51,750 bases of DNA from Multiplicimicrobium sp043718225 (GTDB lineage: Bacteria; Omnitrophota; Omnitrophia; Omnitrophales; Aquincolibacteriaceae): the NCBI GenBank assembly GCA_043718225.1, contig JAYSWD010000065.1, positions 1-51,750 on the forward strand. The letters are read 5' to 3'. The first letter of the stretch is position 1, and every line of letters starts with the position of its first letter. Under the pieces are notes generated by a model. That model was not told the DNA's origin. It saw only the letters and a list, made by a program, of their open reading frames with translations, and did no database searches. Of the stretch, positions 40,701 through 41,824 are shown in pieces. A program made the position numbers and the translations under genes.

Positions 40701-41824
40701 GATTTTAAAATTTCAAGGTCGGTCGGATTTAGTTTTAATTCGGCGAGTTTTTTCAGACGGCGCAACGCACGCAAGAACTGCCAGAGTTGAATTTCTTCGG
40801 GGGTTTGAAAAAGTTTTTTCTCAGCCGCGCTTTGAAGAGCGCTCAGTTCGCGTAAAACTTCGCGCGCGCTTACGGCTTGTAAAACAGCTTGGGCTTGCTG
40901 CCGTTTTTCCTCCGTCACCCTAGTGTCTTCGTTTGGCGTTAGTCGCTGTATCGCGGAAAGAATAGGCCATGCTTTTTGTTCTTGAGGTTCAAAAAATGGC
41001 AAGGTTCTTAAAAGATAATCCAGGAGTTCCAAGCGGCCGTCTTCAAAGCGTAAATAATCACGAATCCAATTTTGAGTTTGTTTTGAAAATGTTTTGCGGC
41101 CGATCTCCGCGATTTCATTGAAAATCTCGTGAAGATTAGCTTCGATTTCCCGGCGCGCCGCTTCGGCATCCGCAAATGCGCGTACATTTTCAAGATAAGC
41201 CGGAAGATCATCCGCACCGAATAATTTCCAATCAGCGTCTGCACGCGTGCTTTGTGTTTCAGAGATTGCCGCGCTCCTTGCGGTCGCTCGCAATGACCGG
41301 TCATTACGAGGAGGCAAAGCCGACGAAGCAATCTTGTATTTTTGTCTATGGTCTATAGTCTCTGGTCTATAGTCCATCAATCGGCTCCGCCGATTGATGT
41401 GCGCATATTCCGCCCCGCCGATTTGGAGACGGTCCAGATAATAGAAACTTACTTTTTGTTTGGCTTTCCTGTCTTTGATTTCGCCGAAATAGGCATCGGT
41501 CGGAACTTCGCCCGTGTAACCTTCTTCAAAAACTGTTTGAACATCTTGCTTAACAAAGTGAGTAACCAGCCTTGCGATATTTTCTTGTGCCTCAAGCGAA
41601 TCATGCGCGTCTTGAATGAAGAGAATGGTTTTTCCGTTAGTGCCGCGATGCTCTTCTTCGACAGAACCGAGGCTTGAAGGAATTTTTAACCCCCCAAACT
41701 CCCGGGGATGCGATTTCTCAACCCCCGGAGTTTCCATGGTTTTTGCAAACGCAAGATCATTTGCCAGCATGCAGGCGATAAGCGCCGCCGCCACATATTT
41801 AAATAGTGATGTTTTGTTTTTCAC
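13721..41824 (-). CDS. Giant modular protein 2 (9367 aa): ChaN/TraB-like N-terminus, many enzyme modules, RSExR motifs, sigma-like HTH arrays
   Basis: One uninterrupted 28.1-kb frame starting with GTG. Residues 1-28 form a signal peptide (AAALIACMLANDLAFA). Residues about 60-500 repeat the domain that opens giant protein 1 (IQDAHDSLEAQ, VFEEGYTG, LFGADDLPAY, VLVFGGFHKEG). Then follow coiled helices, a membrane stretch (about 985-1035), two GNAT domains, a methyltransferase, a Tat-signal module, an alpha/beta hydrolase, a Ser/Thr kinase, a second methyltransferase, a Lys-rich linker, a GHKL ATPase and sigma-like HTH arrays to about 8650. A Pro/Ala/Lys-rich region and three closely spaced RSExR motifs end the protein. 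Twenty-one RSExR-type motifs mark many junctions. Upstream is an A/T-rich divergent promoter region. The role is unknown; possibilities include a polyprotein processed at RSExR sites or a giant envelope protein. Confidence 0.85.
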   Translation of the reverse strand: MKNKTSLFKYVAAALIACMLANDLAFAKTMETPGVEKSHPREFGGLKIPSSLGSVEEEHRGTNGKTILFIQDAHDSLEAQENIARLVTHFVKQDVQTVFEEGYTGEVPTDAYFGEIKDRKAKQKVSFYYLDRLQIGGAEYAHINRRSRLMDYRPETIDHRQKYKIASSALPPRNDRSLRATARSAAISETQSTRADADWKLFGADDLPAYLENVRAFADAEAARREIEANLHEIFNEIAEIGRKTFSKQTQNWIRDYLRFEDGRLELLDYLLRTLPFFEPQEQKAWPILSAIQRLTPNEDTRVTEEKRQQAQAVLQAVSAREVLRELSALQSAAEKKLFQTPEEIQLWQFLRALRRLKKLAELKLNPTDLEILKSESASLDTEKLAAWIARTKKAPVVISKKWESQIKSALRFYELAAIRERAVEKTLLDWRQETRDQRPKIREPRATNHESLTTNHETSTAVLVFGGFHKEGITKILRAHGFSYQVITPRISGLSVKHQNLYRQAMLSNMPRGSWAVARGAVVQAARSPTLFLKSLSNLRPELLRLSNLASQHSDWTSQTFSIRADQARLKTRRLNRGGLTYAVDSGGNIRSGMRTPAPKNQNLIFRKTSWNEEQPFSARAENKNNITKLGRRSEQRTEAEKAKMRVELSLRVLQNILFTPRLSADIADQNGMRAKGYWDQSDADAPLKKVYDAFDYLWKNGFFVRPKERGPFFLSDFSKQLAAFPRASFHSMPQAIIDLLLPHLDGTDDEKRVRVVRQIKYWTQFFPQAKPGIEAEVERKANEIARARVAHLKEKFVQSADLEARFKIIQEAAEIVKMQTSVDAELREYILEQEDLIFDEVAHARLAVAAAEPNDETSMVKLIEIQKFVQQHTLVEPITRFRVLNQVEAQIVIRNRRRFGSTDERYHSVREIEGLLRLRGYEQLREKFHAHEPRRATLDQLDPETLLPNYIRAKEVRNRAARVLRNVSQAVLPTSRPSHENKPHPLIRLFVAISMTVWAIANFQKGNYWWFGGQALLAAIEYLFLLTWLFSSPQRVTPQPELLPTPEPQPEAEYEERVERSDPGFVRLDDLAYLTAMMLKYRDFRGAFENWAHTKRVKQRLKNAGVNELWDDAGYRVQYASEGDDFIARPITTHLDLIRKAVIEQFIGKRDDAGILQEGELTGSLRKGAKSARQILAQYPEIFKHIREGTVTLDESIYLLNEIKIHHIKKRSRGEQALIGYLESLTSDYTLTSGMIEATIWDRDPWTDLSRQGEFFCCAFLGGQFQTGAYGYMLSKGISMMDFALGSDRKVRAIMAAGIYKDAEDKDAGVLIIDSVEGTMSVDPAVIKRAIEEYAYKAGFKKVIYNAVSHNATPKKFIAHVASTGATQQTIQVLRADDESLQFLEAFPRGTSLFGQRQTQGNVTGYVADLTRGRYRYEAWKPEDVQFETVSGNDWDRSKTDVMALENTFPSNLREAENSLAKKFKNPAGMTLVAKLKGEIVGYAVGGPLEEYGSIPGNKEDDQWNKRNTFYLASLAIAPGLEGRGVRKIFRDAVIAKARAKNYAYFGAHVFEKQVSQLLQAEILKTFPRWMGGSKTYQRVRVALHPEGTIAPPPVTPIPPVETLIEISQPAADAWPQIKDDIIRLESAFEANLRYTPAMLRDAFTDPEKISLVAKQNGRIIGFVLAGPLEKFRGLSGVAQDSNMELRNTVYSEDMVVDESMRGRGIGTDLQRKLNEEILRRGFRYKTAHRREGVARKVGGTVLSRHPNWAGTGKVYEYARTDLRAPARSEIRKEQNPGKLILAGMMAWGAWLVDASAMFPKDLETNTVQVDSKVEKVMQQIVKARELAVETLDMLEVEYLPFDVTSKTDREFERSLFQEQMSGKPLSPAALKHYWKQYLTSPARIEKREENGKAQRSEMRTIEWNSEKESELFLAELARHIPQINIWLKEAKISVRSALAQRVEHKQMVAAYIAYVDLYRKSGEEDKSVKAVQDSAAKELQAWGVNALLMTEQNDNPALQQALFKNLQGVKNFIQITQYHLKKGRWKQLDQYYDGNQIYSETVTRSEMRAFNIKETVRKLTEGKNDEKISAIELILQWSQSTEAYIPTEAEARLIVAALLVNTRIDNDEEVSQVSRNALARLIGSSTAKRNVKIRDRFFPLAAQFVLIADLPSIGAPLQQTVVDEDQLKAIVDPALVESARILNFGKGITTVFSSANGSDLRIGHATLWINSRSLSPANLEIAKVLEHEGVLWIDPPGNQRWKLRFPFDHKTSIAQLSEQAALVAMRFHSQGGKLTSLSSETRMVIGRRETAQIFSEAIRQAREAAAIGTGTGQAGRRIQIWEETYGLTLEILKNKRELAQTAEKLPENELEWERFFDSNDVIPSRNTVFTVEEWSKMLAAAKKAAFWFFKNAYLTKNHSEMRNRFRYRIYEATKTIRLTSLPEGGMVFAFSPAFFTAVIITEHVIDLARKKLFGRSEMRLKGITDQMPIWYFLKAFGVDSARAEIEPFEGPWGKIPVAQNSVVGLQGAALKQAVHQSLEEIFGVPHIRENFKNPAFLAPPDTAEDAYILTFKNEPAAIIWPEMGQHKTTLIYEFLIPEQEALFGRQKKVDGYSEAELKTFLTRRYNAKLGESLFFATHFGEGQIVPESLVVQGERGVYFPTVYPPDEKSSRTLAGQLRRLVRDNEIDLSKLDAAEIGSGSGANTAIFLELGARKAYGADKSLLKLMNTQAQIAQKIPSRMRDLELFLGEIPEADFYMFNAPKCFFGIPLASVRKGSRSTADISNVELSPQEFADIFESTAAKARPGAKMLLRIFLNPGRDEAAFKKLIQESGWEILPDEKTWQTRAPTEAEADLLSLGIVPPTFQTEKIFILRTLPRSEMRRNGWTATSALLERASLFDRRQRRAEGQSEDVRKRKRSKQAAHELLTTAGRDPGRVFRHIINLLKGSGLNSERPATVIFLSDLNYSAAFETFVDELLLIAIEERKNLRDRAFELLTNAVEAHLKGGRGKINGLIQILQDRAARNPKAAQILKKAGYRSEMRGPGEVEQDKLRVAQNLDEFVQKLFDFAQKNRETDDELLESLGKFLERLRENTAVALGIIREIATAKLIAIEQSPQIIFKQRLFEKYHAQKMERQSSFSRRSFLKTAAAFFFGTAFGVNSVLKAAAQAAMAPERSFILRFDPAESVRLATDGIVGQAARETRHLFAPILSQTIAGLWKDKNGIWVPELRNGADNLLMGEALHTVPGAVDQSGMVVANYPNIVHGNLLEKTLKQQPQMQVVLEEARLLNAAYKALPEHAQKELATELSDIAQMQNPVTPEDLARIRAKAEALERNFPLRELKEYLPPEYGVNADIPHTIYLLAEDTRQGGGPAIVVLTDAPQGRHEFMTYNVYVLPLSADNPSLSEYKRKAFIRQKLTPFGNKFYRGHIQVHVDDTRRPNRPLKILRTYMSALDVAMVEEYLWVEPSIERWFRAWRQTVVDAPRPVSFEQKLQMWTEAVQRGIPELQRIIWAGEAPYEPLENVFEALLYYKIVRPNLVLATDNMDIRIAMPKLARLLGWTELAEEIETELRDMQTLLADHPLKRLRSEARSTSAQGSALKSTGEALSKAFTPKRRAEMRNGNGKLSVNWLMSVFNLKRAEANKLFKEIPFREPIASGETAREKISLVEWAKQKGGDNKLKEFQYLYMATADMMPGTDEDVESRRRITDIYPAAKKRWYAEHGRAPPKIEKIFSGTTPLWLIQSAQPSDKPRPVVVLMHSMTESKEFPYFDLLEAVLVRRGYAVIRPDLPGHGENQNTLAGDENFDQYVGSILSFIAVRKDLDIEQVSLVGHSMGAYVAATALAGAHAYKIQKLVTMHMPTNPYFENYFQAQNLDVFNAYFDRTFVGEDAPAIDVAARKLMWNANQISEVTAQKEKIFALAAEEDPVIGASTEYWIQAVGLDDAQAVRMGGVGHLFKPAERWAWVTSVLKFLVSDPDKIAEFEEKMAARVEAAGYFGDEAKTFFKIAQKYARQWAGKAANDNEILKNIGESRDRWKVRKRAVEQATLTWYVLEAYVLTWLTAFYSIPFSLFLGSLTGWFFYALFVYESTANRYDQLTKLHEVFSRRSEMRLDGARLFMPDVETINVAYLKEFFGDKWSDKKYGRRRGVRHRLFTESGASAGDPHWAPNLFVPDRADHQTADPEKMVVIKIAESAQLTPSQQAQRDPLLSIRLLANEADFLNQLTMLRASGVTHLKEIGVLEGVKGLWIEIETQSDATDLDSADFRYVSSIFDVVIKTARTVKRSLHKNGILHRDLKPENILRNRLGNIEVIDFGAAEAVSTPVDQRMGVRTPGFFPLTGNYKDHWAEDEEGDVYGLIMTLISLLETKILNRGLMPEERVKELILKYLGLLFENPRFPSEHMEITEWIEKLQKQIKVGTAPLSGMFPRNSEARPQSMDEIIRMFRQDATEWKLFEAEQWTVEKEFAPVKQRQEEPAQPAESVSSMAATTVAPARSFTDPRSIAHFFLLSNGLVVIASLVLTQEGLYFSILSWLSNLFAPVWISMLGILMIESRLKKVPAVISQALLHLWLFAVPAGLIFLKLKTQPTQLSPVPIDYPLVPDAIFAFAAAGLIGTGLHWARLMRRSEMRELSTDELETLRTLANGGELPMRENAKGKRTYVHFLTEVDSARIFGQHWFNQPGMLDPQEWVQDKNVLVAPGYGNLPFQLIEHRAKKVTGLDSDRLTTIVQRAKSLHSNAGSSDLIFSADTNSRPIVQHELLQRLYSDAATKSGRAIPNIDFQQGNILQTPFEEKEFDLIIMPYVFATNFGLENETVWRKAIQEMLRILKPGGKIIVTPARLGFNVEDLPAIDVPGGERLRQELSNLNGFGAWLETQTDHLNYSLQWSPVYPHTHIFSPVPIMPARFAVLTKRSDPPKNELAARARSEMRKIVVQLQGFGEINEVKVNLRSEDSGDVADILRRAGFSNEKTADLRMTAIGKVLVGGVNVGRSWDTAEVSKNTQTIIVHHKKITGPVKKIEPEIEEVLEEDEMPPDVPRRNVFVVRAPLKGAEETPKAEEEAKKTTKKIAVPKTSKTLPQKGSVSAAKETKPAAKGAEKKQPTVKMGVSKKKPSERIKKTIPTNKKEIKKTKPAEKRSVPVNTKQIAKDLQVKKNEPKLAVSKKLSAAARPAKAKDSGKEVKKTHKAQPTTPKKQAPEIIPQISKKILWPKALGMTREELVWARLGLPTPKKVNVLRHEEIRQVWNFLEPREQSVLTAFLGLDGDFDQSLETTIKLSGLSENGASELRDRALESLQLWKSGWKHLASLAGLSVEETKKAFEANLDEDEQLFLKIDLGLDQPRFFTNLNIAAEWSRRTGKEMAATSVGRQRRKLLEKLTTAPTNVIPDPMKEAQSKLGMVLRQPADIDWEKSKKSLPDFVGNEELGEAIARGHLDLMVIAPNFIHKLTNLGLRPLKPGEERVKIFIKSAGAEGKRYRLVFAFSNENPDKTFWIGRYRTLLMDRYTGKKTGPEVFDILDTDEWNSLAFAELLTKPKKQTWQEVLDAIGTIKDWDMGTLYKTGYQKRKLKKDMWAELRVGSRRHAGYSARLKSIKPEAENLRLEFLLTSPDKKTSETIIRYLTNVMHEARGEGDRAGDKIFYHELIPEEELEPARSEIRDAALMRQFHVRRQNIKNNPIAAFGTTKTKSAAELGVAKSMFAEQKSIMRFSGLEVFETIEKPAALGLALKEIAAITAEAWADAWVGYRPELQSPSLSYAGTDFNVKLRDLLLELLTNAVVHGNSGDTSRPFEIWWERKAGRIFIHVGDGGAQQNASPARLGELKKVFRLHGKGTGHKLINRFLGRDPHAKIESQALLDQETVKIGTVWTVLIPTRSEMREEEKAEILELLDAHREGEEWTSYELGMLIHLVKISLREAQGLEPNRGQFTVRQIAEAPILKGRMPLELLRELWIKDKKKIRTGQGLTDPDAKLNTAQGQESFFAGKIFFDLAPDHAIASVSRAKFFYTGIELSLTSFLKQLEAEALISDPDFYPRLQEYLGKFVPQLRNDASSDAERLRGILLKIRGALIKKGLWDLSKETNVTEAPAPAIKQADTKKPASEKNSFPKDVRANIEQWMLWMEKFVSGAKGRYGHEQAVPFIQKMQGYIDKYDEASNALFSKLKQAVATFENFSSAPAGAALTAAGNFQGLLPGAKLIRLQALLKAEVPKLLDQKSRIILNTGNEGDDWIVAVNALIEEVVQLGRSRFTDPDLQLVEQLEKARAELLARAQTFNSNAPFAAKTAIEDDNEDSARSSNHEILYPDLEPLAPASLLKIKARINLVLDDMKLVDGQTRKPPTQQVVSALDLHPLFFKNLKHDETANAAQYHGRLIHLLERLAERLTLGSGGRDRFGWKQWQDKDGKAIERKKIVGFYFELLRAFAITDLSKAWPVDPEARLRIAYFILYLISKNSALDGHWQETAYELLNSIPETKWFDPKIQAVFLNRENKGDEDLSPAGRKIKNWVTEQFPAWSGAALSSPKTIRMTDEFEFETAEDAAAADDRGEDEDLSGAHPEEAVLAKDRLRNRAANEQSELRETYIWLITMIGHAYNAAFGAVKRTKKDRFSRNPEFFNQKQKFKEGFLDAAEGVRGFIEDKIVPMDVAAKAAVNFFGLAAQMDLLNLEDENKENRERFLALADFFKTHTSMVNLPVEAILKSFKKKPVASDEDDSGTGRKRKLPTELPAEIDVSIEELIQVSARPFQKFKSKRLEALRLTWLYLTADERKILTLQFGLGETRLTSFSALAKAMGGIDENTVWVKRKKAFKKLKGRDNGYKALEKETGIVPKEAEEIIPRVLLNLKNQGVIPYEAVLRRAFGLGVFLEEDHRVIAAELAQTHQVELAARNITLTNQDIIDTKAQALNRLKNRDHKREYPAWKWKGEDLLAFIDERRNDLSLLTATRVREDNERAYRAFLRQHKDWDAVLRYYGIDPLDVEKAAYPERFTASGPARDIQKLSTRIDVPVEKITQDLFWQVSRTEELLLRHWYGVGAEYTNDMEELVRWMKAKYDIEVSRAQTNRTIYSALEKLKATKGETAWHFIAAWLEKPEAEIDKSLADRLNEEERFVFDRYFGRGMNRVNKISEIVRLFNKQFNVSVTAGKIYPMLRRIKEALLAASSGVIDPMTTAVLATAQPAKPVMPVPQSAPLPTLQPGAPQEKDVSLGNADAIDEEVLFALSPVNRALYDFVQQTGHKYTGEEAQRKFKVTGAMLSFRFVEIKRCLAQRVTGWTLLAEKMEAPGREEDLKQIWALLDTNEQWFLERRFGIHVQREEISAIRKTMTGKGIFEENKKYPHAPYAAWSKKLFGKMAGLLAALPSVSDDKPVTALVEGNSKPERKRYARAYLVIFENLYRTFGFNSFSMTQASLTLEGRSPTTAGKILDKFLSLGWIQKAEPIKIKVEHPDGARFRPVPGYRLRAFDPADYDSYRWILGHVIEETDFSFAEALMKRVDETHRKFPKSVRSETRIGKNTPADSEIQEDGAHVYTFELLISNFLDWIREGFALRTSMIIETSENYHALMMREVFKNLAAWGILTVADQKQINPNEWTWFRVEPWVIEKQSEIKTVLQLGTRISDAERLKRIQRIKSGLPSERMVPFIEGESDPRALFSSQEQRFPKRNVLTLHDLIQAIVNAEQRGLRPVVSQLFPALDLSSKEILNNFLRAQEIDYRKIGIWAAQVIGGMQQAPEEINQAVARMRSQEMPFDMLPIPMAELLEEMRHYQTPYHLLKLEKKGKVNFSNLGVIYSQDQQSGFYEKARLFLTQAGVENPTETEIKEVLAAVEKGSYALWERARLDQEQNSRRKIWQLAIFNWRQAQIIRRSKERAEYIKGLRDEAIRKFDATRASPGKAHQSAAFRLRALDPYHSYLADSALGRDRPPEPGRTAAQRKIESVDATRITKRPSRAENVLFLTTLPADYVATFSNLEKKIIQILREHSDYSNRQIADAADSTEVSVGATMSNIKNRAIAAGYSAITEKKKGSPAAAPPGNVPGFSRIQPTDQGARQSLADEVRLPVEKITDNFLRSVSLRRELLIRYKYGIGREKQLDHDAVLAKVNEEVDRYKTAHPEAEEARYKSARNITSDHFKMKPLLLSGKDGMDYLTEFLGISKEKIKKENFLKLEPETFYILERFFGINRNRLDDKRALAKEVSRKFGGKATRKRIYTGLGHIRATLLEIEKAAHKYREPMLRQYARIPSEYGVSIEKLRQAVDLTNTTKEKEILRLRKGWLRLTPIQRLVLAYQYGVEGKTAQTSLVAIAKLLKIEGYQLGRTNISKERRVALGELRDVQTAEDEFHAITGILPAQVETVLAERSILSPAGAKLMRRDFGFENEFIQSDQETAAEFNKLFVAEGPFDGQEIRDLRRMTIKVLREHAIQKGWVDEEIKKVRWRKPHAVKAGTQNATAVIRYKWTDDYIRQTLAGFALSGPITYTVLFEAGLLPLIQILTEFGSIREGLRHYGFEPLLPVETEPKDLLDYSTGIPEVYGITIADLRWANGTSAPLAGTNSEKMMELRYAWNFLEPKERDVLVKSYLSTDEDELLPDFRKLLEQTGLSSTNFQNQRRAGLLALKDRRTGWTRLVEWSVLKVNEVKTAVKDIVWSDQHRELINKDLGFTEPKTAPDTALAEALKISPASVGARRREIIKKIRRYAMDREWIPMGALYIPKKDSPRPVEWTQEKENALFARLVLEGKLRSGEIHFHQDEEVRRFYSVMVTKYGSWPRALQVYKQNIVAGKTVVAVAAAQVSAVLPAQDADVVLKDFNSRVLSLSRILNTASLSASVRDNVTAKKALSGAVELLEKTRPHLKKLDAAGRAQFEKLERAIRDTQIFFDLPLTVSIKAAVAPQTESALTAKAPASVPVAPTGAETKKEPAPQAPVAAAPLPEDNSPKARIQKFIDERLPAILETLKAEIGSAELYHKRKKELAQIEREIQGINILLVAKAALKTTLVDGPMRILANEVRGFKTKLENAERQFRIPLPAAPAAPAPAAPAPSVPRFFPPAKPHFQPPPQKQRKHSDYIRQRRKGGGQQAKTEASITWQAELKQTILSTGNTREALTGDIAKLKAAIVAAGPKDAYIANTRIISLAEVHLAWLDVIDAIVTPSIDPYAKVKQAVETFEGSFGNDKSTYRDWTRMLINDPRYQIYENVRPMISGMNKVKLKDVEIDLQENIFYILDLPKEIVQPLFGKHDSFFLARSEQRMLNLKTLPAQKVGTVLISRVELRNLPEENFLALYKTAYTRSEIRFLVYGEDSLTDSEDHRAQMLTTIPNGRGRVNFINGDESKALMRVQVSERAVIITGRSEVRFSSLRKGVARVAAQGQAAMLALGLLWTVSDTPLVQKDEFLSDPSGRFIEMTRAFLSQLVFASAA
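13916..14242 (-). other. Cluster of three RSExR motifs at the C-terminus of giant protein 2
   Basis: RSEQR (14228-14242), RSEIR (14096-14110) and RSEVR (13916-13930) lie at residues about 9195, 9239 and 9299, only 44-60 residues apart. The intervals are too short for ordinary enzyme domains. The last is followed by a hydrophobic segment (GQAAMLALGLLWTV) before the end of the protein. Confidence 0.7.
15950..18150 (-). other. Sigma-region-4-like HTH array, second block (residues about 7890-8625)
   Basis: Repeated units read like degenerate sigma-70 region 4: RRELLIRYKYGIG, EPETFYILERFFGI, PIQRLVLAYQYGVEG, PAGAKLMRRDFGF, EPKERDVLVKSYLS and DQHRELINKDLGF. Each is followed by an Ala- and Lys-rich helix pair. 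Several are preceded by a recurring lead-in such as SEYGVSIEKLRQA, PEVYGITIADLRWA or VRLPVEKITDN. Units such as FGSIREGLRHYGFEP resemble the homing-endonuclease-associated repeat. DNA binding is suggested by the fold only. Confidence 0.6.
19700..21750 (-). other. Sigma-region-4-like HTH array, first main block (residues about 6690-7375)
   Basis: Units include TADERKILTLQFGLGE followed by SALAKAMG and WVKRKKAFKKLK, which is the closest match to the sigma region 4 pattern ERxVLxLRyGL...TLxEIGxxLGvs...AxxKL. Others are RTEELLLRHWYGVG, NEEERFVFDRYFGRG and TNEQWFLERRFGI. One unit, DWDAVLRYYGIDP, resembles the FGSWxxALxxAGI core of homing-endonuclease-associated repeats. A further pair of units sits earlier at 25860-26140 (EPREQSVLTAFLGL, DEDEQLFLKIDLGL). 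Confidence 0.65.
24290..24930 (-). other. GHKL ATPase module of giant protein 2
   Basis: Residues about 5628-5846, bounded by RSEIR and RSEMR. N box: LLLELLTNAVVHGNS (about 5745). G1: HVGDGG (about 5778). G2: HGKGTGHKLINRFLG (about 5805). It ends with TVWTVLIP, as in the last strand of histidine-kinase or anti-sigma ATPase domains. No phosphoacceptor H-box helix is evident before it, so an anti-sigma-like or orphan ATPase is likelier than a histidine kinase. Confidence 0.78.
26300..26760 (-). other. Lys/Pro/Ala-rich disordered linker in giant protein 2
   Basis: Residues about 5020-5175 are dominated by K, T, P and A with many KK pairs (for example KKTTKKIAVPK and KKEIKKTKPAEKR). It separates the second methyltransferase module from the first sigma-like HTH units. 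Low complexity and strong positive charge suggest a flexible tether or nucleic-acid contact. Confidence 0.75.
27119..28000 (-). other. SAM-dependent methyltransferase module 2 of giant protein 2
   Basis: Bounded on both sides by RSEMR (27104-27118 and 28001-28015). NVLVAPGYGNLPFQLIE is motif I-like, followed by VTGLDSDR (motif II acidic residue), FDLIIMPYVFATNFG (motif IV) and MLRILKPGGKIIVTPA (motif V/VI). The last segment is the standard class I methyltransferase signature. The substrate cannot be told. Confidence 0.82.
28016..29551 (-). other. Ser/Thr protein kinase module with C-terminal membrane segments
   Basis: Bounded on both sides by RRSEMR. Hanks motifs: MVVIKIAES (ATP-binding lysine), KNGILHRDLKPENIL (catalytic loop), IEVIDFGAAE (DFG), and EGDVYGLIMTLISLLE (helix F region with the conserved D). 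All catalytic residues appear intact, although the activation segment lacks a standard APE. A glycine-rich loop is not obvious. Downstream, residues about 4480-4590 contain several hydrophobic membrane spans, so the kinase would be membrane-tethered. Confidence 0.85.
29567..31021 (-). other. Alpha/beta hydrolase module of giant protein 2
   Basis: Bounded by RAEMR and RSEMR. The family motifs are all present: VVVLMHSMTES (oxyanion region), IRPDLPGHGEN, VSLVGHSMGAYVA (nucleophile elbow GxSxG, about residue 3815), AAEEDPVIG (acid, about 3905) and GGVGHLFKP (catalytic histidine, about 3935). A pair of hydrophobic segments follows (WLTAFYSIPFSLFLGSL and WFFYALFVY). Likely an esterase, lipase or peptidase; substrate unknown. 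Confidence 0.85.
31124..32752 (-). other. Module with internal Tat signal peptide, giant protein 2
   Basis: Bounded by RSEMR (32753-32767) and RSEAR (31109-31123). About 95 residues after the first motif there is MERQSSFSRRSFLKTAAA followed by FFFGTAFGVNSVLKAAAQA. This is a textbook twin-arginine signal (SRRSFLK, hydrophobic core, AxA) with its own methionine. The following roughly 400 residues (including NIVHGNLLEKTL and IQVHVDDTRRPNRP) are not recognised. Confidence 0.75.
33248..34438 (-). other. SAM-dependent methyltransferase-like module 1 of giant protein 2
   Basis: Bounded by RSEMR motifs at 34439-34453 and 33233-33247. DAAEIGSGSGANTAIFLELGA is split here as AAEIGSGSGAN (motif I) and FLELGARKAYGADKS (motif II, acidic residue). 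FYMFNAPKCFFGIP sits at the motif IV position, and KARPGAKMLLRIFLNPG follows. The N-terminal 200 residues of the module are unassigned. Confidence 0.75.
36518..37570 (-). other. Two tandem GNAT acetyltransferase domains in giant protein 2
   Basis: GNAT 1 (about residues 1425-1585) shows TLVAKLKGEIVGYAVGG and LASLAIAPGLEGRGVRKIF. GNAT 2 (about 1605-1765) shows SLVAKQNGRIIGFVLAG and DMVVDESMRGRGIGTDL. The Q/RxxGxG/A acetyl-CoA loop is best kept in the second (RGRGIG). The two share the phrase AGPLE/GGPLE and probably arose by duplication. The pair ends at RSEIR (36503-36517). Confidence 0.85.
40037..40051 (-). repeat. First RSExR-type motif of giant protein 2 (RSGMR)
   Basis: CGC TCC GGA ATG CGG on the minus strand, residues about 592-596, right after the shared N-terminal domain. 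One base change from the common coding sequence. RSEQR follows at 39911-39925. Other copies (plus-strand positions): 36503, 36119, 35672, 34970, 34610, 34439, 33233, 32753, 31109, 31022, 29552, 28001, 27104, 24929, 24272, 19412, 14228, 14096 and 13916, each 15 bp. Confidence 0.85.
40264..40291. repeat. In-frame tandem heptanucleotide repeats
   Basis: Four 7-bp units CACGAGC, CACGGCC, CACGAAC, CACGAGG inside giant gene 2. This is the reverse complement of the TTCGTGG family found at 13558, 40451 and 44212. Confidence 0.8.
40451..40540. repeat. In-frame array of about 13 heptanucleotide repeats
   Basis: Two unit families are joined: TTCGTGG/TTAGTGG/CTCGTGG units (40451-40499) followed by GTCTTTG/GTCTCTT/GTCTCCA units (40500-40540). 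Three units equal 21 bp, so the array is translated as a 7-residue period (ATNHESL, TTNHETS). It interrupts the shared N-terminal domain just before its GGFH motif. Confidence 0.85.
41263..41399. repeat. Composite repeat inserted in frame: palindrome, heptamers and hairpin
   Basis: 41263-41334 is an imperfect palindrome with AGATTGC and GCAATCT ends and a CCGG centre, of the kind known as paired REP/BIME-like repeats (halves read GCTCCTTGCGG and GAGGAGGCAAAG). 41344-41378 holds five heptamers (GTCTATG, GTCTATA, GTCTCTG, GTCTATA, GTCCATC). 41375-41399 is a perfect 11-bp hairpin, CATCAATCGGC and GCCGATTGATG. The block adds about 46 residues inside the N-terminal domain that are absent from the homologous domain of giant protein 1. 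Confidence 0.8.
41697..41732. repeat. GC-rich hairpin repeat, copy B (inside the 5' end of giant gene 2)
   Basis: AACTCCCGGGGATGCG...ACCCCCGGAGTT forms a near-perfect stem. It shares the core CCCGGGGATGC with copies at 42049 and 49978 and here encodes residues around PGVEKSHPREFGG directly after the signal peptide. Confidence 0.75.

Noticed and set aside
13721..41824. Giant gene 2 as an artefact of several fused genes by sequencing error
   Set aside because: The frame is open for 28.1 kb without any stop, recognised domains throughout lie in the same frame, and a second giant gene with the same N-terminus and RSExR motifs is present. Random errors would create stops, not remove them.
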